A DNA stretch of 7,314 bases from the NCBI GenBank assembly GCA_000715605.1, contig KL568593.1, positions 31,318-38,631 of the forward strand, written 5' to 3'. Under the pieces are notes generated by a model. That model saw only the letters and a list, made by a program, of their open reading frames with translations. It searched no databases and was not told where the DNA came from. This DNA comes from Streptomyces speibonae (GTDB lineage Bacteria; Actinomycetota; Actinomycetes; Streptomycetales; Streptomycetaceae). The position numbers and the translations under genes are program-made. Positions 1 through 4,346 of the stretch are shown one piece after another; the stretch's first letter is position 1; every line of letters starts with the position of its first letter.

Positions 1-931
1 GGCCGGTGTCCGCGGGCGGCGTCCAGCGGCCCGGCAGACCGTCCGTGTGCAGGATCAGCAGGCTCTCGGGTGTCCAGGCGACCTCGTCCTCGCGCACCGT
101 GTGCGGCCGGTGCACGCCGACGATGCCCGGCCGCGACAGCAGGGAGCGCCAGCGGTCGCCCTCCCGCAGCCGGGCCGACACATTGCCGATGCCGGCGAAG
201 CGCAGCCGGCCCGTCCACAGGTCGAGCTGGGCCACGGCGACGGCCGCGCCCCTCGTCCCGGCCAGGGCGGTGTGCAGCTTCCGCAGGGACTCAGCGGGCG
301 GCAGGCGGGCCCAGTGGCGCAGTTCCTCCACGGCGGCGGTGGACGCACGGGCCGCCTCTCTCCCGTGCCCGAGCCCGTCCGCCAGCATCAGTGTGAACCG
401 GTCACCGGACCTGACCCAGGCCCAGGCGTCGCCGGAGAAGTCCGCGCCGGCGAACGGGACATTGACGCCGCCGGCGTGCACACCGGGACCGCCGGGGGCG
501 TCCGCGCCCCGGCCCTGTCGGCAGACGCGGGCCACCGCCACCGTGCCCCGGCCGGGCACGCTGTGCAGACCGAAGGCGTCGGCGAGGCGGCGGCACGTGC
601 CGAGGCCCGCGCCGAGCGAGCCGCTCGAGGAGACCCCGTCCCGCAGCGCGGCGTCCACGTCGGCGATCCCCGGTCCGTGGTCGATGGCGCTGATCTGCAC
701 CGCCCGGCCCGGCATCCCTTCCGGCGGTACGGACGGAGCCACCACGTCGATGAGCACCCGGCCCGCCTGCGCGTGCTTGAGCAGGTTCGTGGCGAGTTCG
801 GTCGCCACCAGTGCCACGGAGGCGGTGCGCCGATCATCCAGCCCGGCCAGGGCGGCCGCCTCCTCCGCCGCGACCCGGACGTCCCGCACCCGGGTCGGGT
901 CCTGTACCGGTACGTCCCACACCCGCGGCAT
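1..931 (-). CDS. Fusion of RsbT/RsbW-like ATPase domain and RsbX/SpoIIE-type phosphatase domain (3' end outside window)
   Basis: A cytoplasmic regulator with two domains; 310 codons are visible and the C-terminus lies beyond base 1. Residues about 15-135 form a GHKL ATPase domain: N-box with Glu45 and Asn49, G1 box DHGPG (84-88), and a Gly-rich G2 box (104-111). Residues about 155-310 form a SpoIIE/PP2C-type phosphatase domain: DGLGHG at 185-190, GIGN at 247-250 and TDG at 296-298, whose Asp185 and Asp297 fit metal-binding positions. RsbX of Bacillus dephosphorylates RsbR and RsbS and so resets the stressosome; I infer that role here because the gene ends an rsbRST cluster. The ATG at 931 shares one base with the rsbT stop (TGATG) and is preceded by GAGG seven bases upstream, so translation is probably coupled. 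The ATPase half may be a second switch kinase or only a regulatory domain. Domain assignment is secure; the substrate is inferred. Confidence 0.9.
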   Translation of the reverse strand, partial: MPRVWDVPVQDPTRVRDVRVAAEEAAALAGLDDRRTASVALVATELATNLLKHAQAGRVLIDVVAPSVPPEGMPGRAVQISAIDHGPGIADVDAALRDGVSSSGSLGAGLGTCRRLADAFGLHSVPGRGTVAVARVCRQGRGADAPGGPGVHAGGVNVPFAGADFSGDAWAWVRSGDRFTLMLADGLGHGREAARASTAAVEELRHWARLPPAESLRKLHTALAGTRGAAVAVAQLDLWTGRLRFAGIGNVSARLREGDRWRSLLSRPGIVGVHRPHTVREDEVAWTPESLLILHTDGLPGRWTPPADTG

Positions 932-1371
932 CAGACGTCCTCGCGCAGCCGCGACGGCCGGGAGACCCACGAGGTGACCCGCACCGTGGTGCCCGAGCCG
1001 GGCGCGCTGTCGACCGCGAACTCGTGCACGAGCCGCCGCGCCCCGCCCAGTCCCATGCCCAGCCCGCCGCCTGAGGTGTAGCCGTCGCTGAGCGCCCGGT
1101 CCAGATCGGGGATGCCCGGTCCCGAGTCGCTGAAGGTGAGCCGCAGCCCGTCGGTGCCCTCCGCGGTGACGTGCGACGCCTCCATCATGCCGCCCCCACC
1201 GTGGACGAGGGCGTTGCGCGCCAGCTCGCTGGCGGCGGTCACCAGCTTCGTCTGGTCCACCAGACCGAAGCCGAGCTTGGCGGCGGCCTGCCGCACGTGC
1301 TGGCGCACCCACACCAGATCCATGTCCGACCGGATCGGCAGGCGGGCCTCCACGCCCGCGCCGGTGTGCAT
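931..1371 (-). CDS. rsbT: RsbT-type switch serine/threonine kinase
   Basis: A 146-residue single-domain GHKL kinase. In Bacillus, RsbT phosphorylates RsbS and RsbR in the stressosome, is then released, and activates the RsbU phosphatase. Visible motifs are the N-box (Glu49 and Asn53 in SELARNALVHG), the G1 box DSGPGIPD (82-89) and the Gly-rich lid and G2 box (101-110, GGGLGMGLGG). These resemble my recollection of Bacillus RsbT (about 133 residues) more closely than RsbW-type anti-sigma factors, and the gene directly follows rsbS. A GTG at 1374 lies immediately before the ATG at 1371. I chose the ATG because it gives the same TGATG stop-start overlap as the next junction; GAGGAG at 1386-1381 is nine bases from the ATG and six from the GTG, so either start is possible. 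It lies in the middle of a translationally coupled operon. Confidence 0.9.
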   Translation of the reverse strand: MHTGAGVEARLPIRSDMDLVWVRQHVRQAAAKLGFGLVDQTKLVTAASELARNALVHGGGGMMEASHVTAEGTDGLRLTFSDSGPGIPDLDRALSDGYTSGGGLGMGLGGARRLVHEFAVDSAPGSGTTVRVTSWVSRPSRLREDV

Positions 1372-1790
1372 CACGGACGCTCCTCGCGCACGCCACCGGG
1401 GTGGCCCAGCACGACCGGCTGCGCGAGGAGCTCCAGCGCCGCCTCGGTGGTGAGCGCGGTGCGCACCCCGGGCAGCGTCAGCCCCAGCTCCACCAGGGTG
1501 ATGGCGACCGCCGGCCGCATACCGGCCACCACGGTCCGGGCGGCCAGCAGCTCGGTCTGAGCCGCGATCTCGGCCAGCACCCTGCCGAGGAAGGAGTCGA
1601 CGATCTCCACACCGGAGATGTCGATCACCACTCCCGTGACGCGGCTGCGGGCGATCGTTTCGGACAGGTCCTGCTGGAGCTGGAACGCCATGCTGTCGTG
1701 CAGGTCCCCCTGAAGAGTGACCAGGAGGACGTCCCCGAGCCTGAGTACCGGCACATGTCCCGCGACCGGGCGGGAGAAGTCCTCGCTCAC
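1371..1790 (-). CDS. rsbS: RsbS, minimal STAS scaffold protein of the stressosome
   Basis: A 139-residue protein made almost entirely of one STAS domain (about 12-125). In Bacillus, RsbS forms the stressosome core with RsbR, sequesters RsbT, and is phosphorylated by RsbT at Ser59. By motif comparison from memory, the equivalent residue is Ser66 in VDSF (64-67). The second conserved STAS stretch, MRPAVAITLVELG (91-103), closely matches the RsbS family. The GTG start at 1790 overlaps the rsbR stop by four bases (GTGA), and the stop overlaps the rsbT start, so the three proteins are probably made in coordinated amounts. The preceding ribosome-binding sequence (GGGG, five bases upstream) is only moderate, which fits dependence on translation of rsbR. 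Other anti-anti-sigma STAS proteins are possible in principle, but gene order and the VDSF site (not DSSG) favour RsbS. Confidence 0.92.
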   Translation of the reverse strand: MSEDFSRPVAGHVPVLRLGDVLLVTLQGDLHDSMAFQLQQDLSETIARSRVTGVVIDISGVEIVDSFLGRVLAEIAAQTELLAARTVVAGMRPAVAITLVELGLTLPGVRTALTTEAALELLAQPVVLGHPGGVREERP

Positions 1791-2686
1791 CGTCGCCCCG
1801 CGCCGGCGGGCGCCGCGTTCACGATGTTGGCCCCCAGCTCGTGCAGGCAGTATCCGAGGGCGTCGGCCAGGCTCGCCCGGGTCTTCACCGTGCCGAGGTC
1901 CAGCCCGAGGTGCACGATGGTCTGCGCGATCGCCGGGCGGATCCCGGACACCACACACTCCGCGCCCATCAGCCGGGCCGCGGCGACCGTCTTCATCAGA
2001 TGCTGCGCCACCAGCGAGTCGACGGTGGGCACACCGGTGATGTCGAGGATCGCGAACCGGGCGTGCTGGTCGACGACCGCGTTGAGCAGGGTCTCCATCA
2101 CCACCTGGCTGCGTGCGCTGTCCAGCGTCCCGATCAGCGGGACCGCGACGATGCCGTCCCAGAGCTTGATCACCGGGGTCGCCACCTCCAGCAGCTGGAG
2201 CCGCTGCCGGTCGATCAGTTCCTGCCCCTCGCTGAGCGCGGTCTGCATGGCCACCAGGCGCAGCGTGCCCATCAGCACGTTCAGCGCCGTCGCGCACTCC
2301 CGCTGCCGCTCGGGCGTCTCCTCCTCCAGATCGGCGATCAGGAGGTTCTCCACCGGCGGGCGCAGCGCGGCCAGCTCGGACGCCACCTGGGTGGTGGACA
2401 GCCCCGCGCGGGAGCGGGCCGCCCCCATCCGCGCCAGCTGTTCGCGCACCCCGGTGAAGCCCGCGGCGTCCGGGTCCTCCACCCGCTGGGAGTCGGCCAC
2501 CTGGGCGAGCGCCTCGACGACCGCCTTGCCCGCCTCGACCGCCTCCTCGCGGGAGACCGTGAAGACCGAGCGGAACAGGGGCTCGTCGGCCCACCGCTGG
2601 GCGATCTGCTCGCTGCGGCGCAGCAGGAAGTCCCTGACCGTGTGCGCCGGTGTTCCGGGAGTCCCGCCCGTTTCGTGCTGCGGCAC
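1787..2686 (-). CDS. rsbR: RsbR-type stressosome co-antagonist with RsbRD-like N-terminal sensor domain
   Basis: A 299-residue protein. Residues about 15-150 form a largely helical N-terminal region resembling the RsbRD N-terminal family (FLLRRSEQIAQRW near 20-32; STTQVASELAALR at 97-109). A helical linker (about 150-172) leads to a C-terminal STAS domain (about 173-285). In the Bacillus stressosome, RsbR paralogues project the N-terminal part as a sensor turret and their STAS domains join RsbS in the core. The STAS motifs are DITGVPTVDS (215-224) and GIRPAIAQTIVHLG (248-261). The two residues phosphorylated in Bacillus RsbRA probably correspond to Ser224 and Thr256; Ser in place of the first Thr is a mild departure. 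No haem- or flavin-binding motif is evident, so the signal is unknown. The GTG start at 2686 is supported by AGGAGAGGAA ending four bases upstream. It follows the STAS gene by 66 bases and overlaps rsbS by four. Confidence 0.92.
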   Translation of the reverse strand: MPQHETGGTPGTPAHTVRDFLLRRSEQIAQRWADEPLFRSVFTVSREEAVEAGKAVVEALAQVADSQRVEDPDAAGFTGVREQLARMGAARSRAGLSTTQVASELAALRPPVENLLIADLEEETPERQRECATALNVLMGTLRLVAMQTALSEGQELIDRQRLQLLEVATPVIKLWDGIVAVPLIGTLDSARSQVVMETLLNAVVDQHARFAILDITGVPTVDSLVAQHLMKTVAAARLMGAECVVSGIRPAIAQTIVHLGLDLGTVKTRASLADALGYCLHELGANIVNAAPAGAGRR

Positions 2687-2752
2687 GTGTTTCCTCTCCT
2701 CTGTGTTGTCGCCCTGTGCCGATCCCCCTCGGACACCGCGGCGCGGGGATGC

Positions 2753-3145
2753 TCAGGCGTCGGGTCCGGCCGGCGCCTCGTCCATCCGGTCGACCCGCTC
2801 CAGCGCCTCGTCGACGCTCTCCGAGACGGGGACGGTGATGCTCACCCCCGTCAGGTCCAGGATGCGCCGCACGGCCGGCGCGGGCGCGATGATGTGCACG
2901 CTCCCCGGCAGCTCGCGCGCCTCCTGATAGACGCGCAGGATGATGTTCATGCCGGACGAGTCCATGAAGGGGACCGCCGACAGGTCCAGCAGGAAGTGCC
3001 GGCGGCCGTGGTGGAGCTGGTTGGCGAGGTGGTGCTGGAACTCGGTCGCCGTGTCGACGTCCAAGTACCCCTCCACCGTGAGAAGGGCCACCTCCTCACG
3101 CGGAAGGGTCACCTCGACGGACAACGGGTCCTGGGCGATGTGCAC
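2753..3145 (-). CDS. Single-domain STAS anti-anti-sigma factor (RsbV/SpoIIAA-like)
   Basis: A 130-residue STAS-domain protein. Such proteins, when unphosphorylated, bind an RsbW-like anti-sigma kinase and free its sigma factor; phosphorylation at a conserved Ser inactivates them. The site is visible as DSSG (62-65), with Ser64 the expected phosphoacceptor, preceded by the typical strand LLDLSAVPFM (52-61). Residues 66-120 carry the rest of the fold. The frame stays open upstream to 3355, but the GTG at 3145 is the clear start: a perfect GGAGG sits five bases upstream, and an upstream start would translate through the predicted promoter. This is the first gene of the rsb operon, 66 bases ahead of rsbR, and has a sigma-B-like promoter (3192-3216). 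The DSSG motif separates it from RsbS. Its kinase partner is not proven; the RsbW-like gene at 3757-4191 is the nearest candidate. Confidence 0.92.
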   Translation of the reverse strand: MHIAQDPLSVEVTLPREEVALLTVEGYLDVDTATEFQHHLANQLHHGRRHFLLDLSAVPFMDSSGMNIILRVYQEARELPGSVHIIAPAPAVRRILDLTGVSITVPVSESVDEALERVDRMDEAPAGPDA

Positions 3146-3149
3146 GAGT

Positions 3150-3155
3150 ACCTCC
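3150..3155 (-). promoter_or_regulatory. Ribosome-binding site that fixes the STAS gene start
   Basis: On the minus strand GGAGGT is followed by ACTC and the GTG at 3145, an ideal Shine-Dalgarno match and spacing. The upstream extension of the frame to 3355 has no comparable site and covers the predicted promoter, so this short start is preferred. Confidence 0.8.
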
Positions 3156-3191
3156 AACAAGGTGATCAAGCTCTTCGTCGCGCAGCCGCGC

Positions 3192-3216
3192 GTACCCCCG
3201 AATCGCCGGCCCATGC
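3192..3216 (-). promoter_or_regulatory. Sigma-B-type promoter for the STAS-rsbRST operon
   Basis: Read on the minus strand, GCAT (3216-3213) is followed by a 15-base spacer and GGGTAC (3197-3192). This fits the published Streptomyces coelicolor sigma-B-type consensus GNNT-N14-16-GGGTAC/T in every specified base. Transcription would start near 3185, giving a leader of about 40 bases before the GTG at 3145. No comparable pair was found at the other GGGTAY copies I checked in the window. It implies autoregulation if the operon controls a sigma-B-like factor. The promoter is predicted, not demonstrated. Confidence 0.7.
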
Positions 3217-3219
3217 CTC

Positions 3220-3239
3220 GCCGGCCGTCCCGGGCCGGC
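3220..3239. repeat. Inverted repeat between the two divergent promoters
   Basis: GCCGGCC (3220-3226) and GGCCGGC (3233-3239) form a perfect 7-base inverted repeat around GTCCCG. It starts four bases from the -35 element of the minus-strand promoter and lies outside both predicted transcripts, so it would act as DNA (an operator) rather than RNA. In DNA this GC-rich such repeats can arise by chance; no known binding site was recognised. Confidence 0.35.
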
Positions 3240-3271
3240 CCGAGGGGCGCCGTATCGGGCCCCCGCCTTTC

Positions 3272-3296
3272 GAATGTACGAGCGCCCGCAGGGTAT
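3272..3296 (+). promoter_or_regulatory. Sigma-B-type promoter for the PRC-barrel gene
   Basis: GAAT (3272-3275), a 15-base spacer and GGGTAT (3291-3296) match the Streptomyces sigma-B-type consensus GNNT-N14-16-GGGTAC/T. The spacer equals that of the opposite promoter at 3192-3216, and the two -35 elements are about 55 bases apart. Transcription would begin near 3303, leaving a leader of about 70 bases that contains the overlapping hairpins at 3320-3349. Predicted from sequence only. Confidence 0.72.
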
Positions 3297-3319
3297 TTGA
3301 CGCTGTGGAGCCGGGCGGG

Positions 3320-3349
3320 AGCGGACGCCGTCCGCTCCGCACAGCGGAC
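3320..3349 (+). repeat. Three 7-base elements able to form two alternative hairpins in the PRC-barrel leader
   Basis: AGCGGAC occurs at 3320-3326 and again at 3343-3349, with its exact reverse complement GTCCGCT at 3330-3336 between them. The middle copy can pair with the left copy (3-base loop GCC) or the right copy (6-base loop CCGCAC), but not both. The direct copies are 23 bases apart, about two helical turns, so a protein-binding site in DNA is an equal alternative to an RNA switch. The structure ends eight bases before the ribosome-binding sequence at 3357-3363. Confidence 0.55.
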
Positions 3350-3372
3350 GTCCACAGGGGAGGCAACGAGCG

Positions 3373-3744
3373 GTGTCCACCGACAGTATCTGGTCGTACG
3401 CGCCGGGCCTGGGCAAGGCCCCGGAGCAGGACCTGGCGGACTACACCGTCGCCGCGAGCGACGGCACCATCGGTCGTGTGGACCGCCAGGCCGAACACCA
3501 CGGGATGCGGCACCTCGTCGTCGACACCGGTGTATGGGTGTTCGGCCGCAGCCTGCTCGTCCCGGTCGGAGTCGTCACCGGCGTGCACGCGGGGGAGCGC
3601 AGGGTGACGGTCTCCTGCACCCGGGCCGAGGTGAAGGCGGCGCCCCGGTTCCGGACGGACAGCGAGACCATGGACCCGGAGTACCTCACCGCGGTCGGGG
3701 ACTACTACCGGGAGCTGCCCTCCCGTGAGGAGCCCCCGGGCTGA
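3373..3744 (+). CDS. PRC-barrel domain protein
   Basis: A 123-residue soluble protein with no signal peptide or membrane segment. Residues about 20-92 fit a PRC-barrel fold, a small beta-barrel also found in the photosynthetic reaction-centre H subunit and in RimM: DGTIGRVDR (30-38), a HLVVDTGVWVFGRSLLVP core (47-64) and a following strand pair to about residue 90. The C-terminus (95-123) is acidic and Pro/Glu-rich. Its molecular function is unknown; relatives in actinomycetes are often annotated only by domain. The GTG start at 3373 has GGGGAGG nine bases upstream (3357-3363). The sigma-B-like promoter and divergent placement next to the stressosome operon suggest a general-stress target or an accessory of the system. 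It converges on the RsbW-like gene with only 12 bases between the stops. Confidence 0.85.
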   Translation: MSTDSIWSYAPGLGKAPEQDLADYTVAASDGTIGRVDRQAEHHGMRHLVVDTGVWVFGRSLLVPVGVVTGVHAGERRVTVSCTRAEVKAAPRFRTDSETMDPEYLTAVGDYYRELPSREEPPG

Positions 3745-3756
3745 GACCGGGCCCGC

Positions 3757-4191
3757 TCACCACGGCAGGAAGACGTGGATCTCCTTGCCGTGGTCGCTGC
3801 CGACGACACTGACCTGGTCGCACAGTGTGTGGATCAGATGCCAGCCGATCCCGCCGCCCCCGCTGTTCGGATGGAAGGGCCGCGGGGCGGGCTCGGTGGT
3901 GCTGGTGTCGTGCATCACCACGTGCACCCCGTCGAAGGTCCTGCGCAACCGCAACTGGAAGGGACCGGGCGCGTACTGGACCGCGTTGGCGGCCAGCTCC
4001 GTGACCACCAGCAGGATGTCGTCCCAGTGTTCCGGTGCCGACGGGGCCGACACACGGGCCAGGTCGAAGAGGAACTCCTCCGCGACCAGGCGTGCGTCCG
4101 TCACATCGTGCAGCTCCCCCGGGAAGCTGGCGATGCGGCTCGTGATCTCCTCGCCGGCCAGTGTCCTGTCCCTACGCGGCTCGGGTGCCAT
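3757..4191 (-). CDS. RsbW-like ATP-binding protein (putative anti-sigma factor kinase)
   Basis: A 144-residue GHKL (HATPase_c_2-type) protein of the RsbW/SpoIIAB-like class that is abundant in Streptomyces. Such proteins can bind a sigma factor and phosphorylate a STAS antagonist; many paralogues have no known target. The N-box is in VVTELAANAVQYA (62-74, Glu65 and Asn69), the divergent G1 box is HDTSTTEP (94-101) and the G2 box is GGGGIGWHL (111-119). The ATG at 4191 follows GGAAGG with a four-base gap; an upstream ATG at 4290 would add 33 Arg-rich residues with no family similarity. No sigma factor gene is adjacent, which is unusual for a classical rsbW. The nearest STAS partner candidate is the protein at 2753-3145. 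The gene shares orientation with the upstream acyl-CoA ligase but is separated from it by 155 bases holding a terminator-like palindrome, so it is probably expressed separately. Confidence 0.85.
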   Translation of the reverse strand: MAPEPRRDRTLAGEEITSRIASFPGELHDVTDARLVAEEFLFDLARVSAPSAPEHWDDILLVVTELAANAVQYAPGPFQLRLRRTFDGVHVVMHDTSTTEPAPRPFHPNSGGGGIGWHLIHTLCDQVSVVGSDHGKEIHVFLPW

Positions 4192-4203
4192 CTCGCCTTC
4201 CAG

Positions 4204-4222
4204 GCCCCGGCGCGCCCGGGGC
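4204..4222 (-). repeat. Hairpin just upstream of the RsbW-like ribosome-binding site
   Basis: GCCCCGG (4204-4210) and CCGGGGC (4216-4222) form a perfect 7-base stem with a 5-base loop. In the minus-strand mRNA it ends two bases before the GGAAGG ribosome-binding sequence. It may affect translation initiation or mRNA stability, but could be chance in DNA this GC-rich. Confidence 0.3.
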
Positions 4223-4316
4223 GGTCGTTCAGTCCATGCGTCCTTTCGCCATGTGGGGTTCCCGTGAGGGCGGAGCCTACGCGCCCGCATGCCCGTGCGC
4301 GGACACCGACAAACAC

Positions 4317-4332
4317 GCCGCCGGCCGGCGGC
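4317..4332 (-). terminator. Probable terminator of the acyl-CoA ligase gene
   Basis: A perfect 16-base palindrome (GCCGCCGGCCGGCGGC) begins 14 bases past the ligase stop. As RNA it can fold into a 6-base GC stem with a GGCC loop, followed on the minus strand by GTGTTTGTC, a short U-enriched stretch that is weaker than a classical U-tract. It separates the ligase from the co-directional RsbW-like gene. Confidence 0.5.
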
Positions 4333-4346
4333 CCGCCCGGGGAAGG

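Noticed and set aside
3065..3070. Minus-strand GGGTAC inside the STAS gene, and similar copies at 5499-5504 and 6486-6491
   Set aside because: None has a GNNT at the required distance, and all lie inside coding sequence.
1401..3607. Long open frames on the plus strand opposite the rsb operon
   Set aside because: They are antisense frames held open by the GC-biased codon use of the real minus-strand genes; their translations are Arg/Ala/Pro-rich with no recognisable domain, and the minus strand has clear family motifs throughout.
3735..3751. Short hairpin at the convergent ends of the PRC-barrel and RsbW-like genes as a bidirectional terminator
   Set aside because: The stem is only five bases, overlaps the stop codon and has no U-tract on either strand.
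4274..4279. TAGGCT on the minus strand as a -10 element for the RsbW-like gene
   Set aside because: No acceptable -35 hexamer is found at 16-19 bases, so the promoter of this gene remains unidentified.
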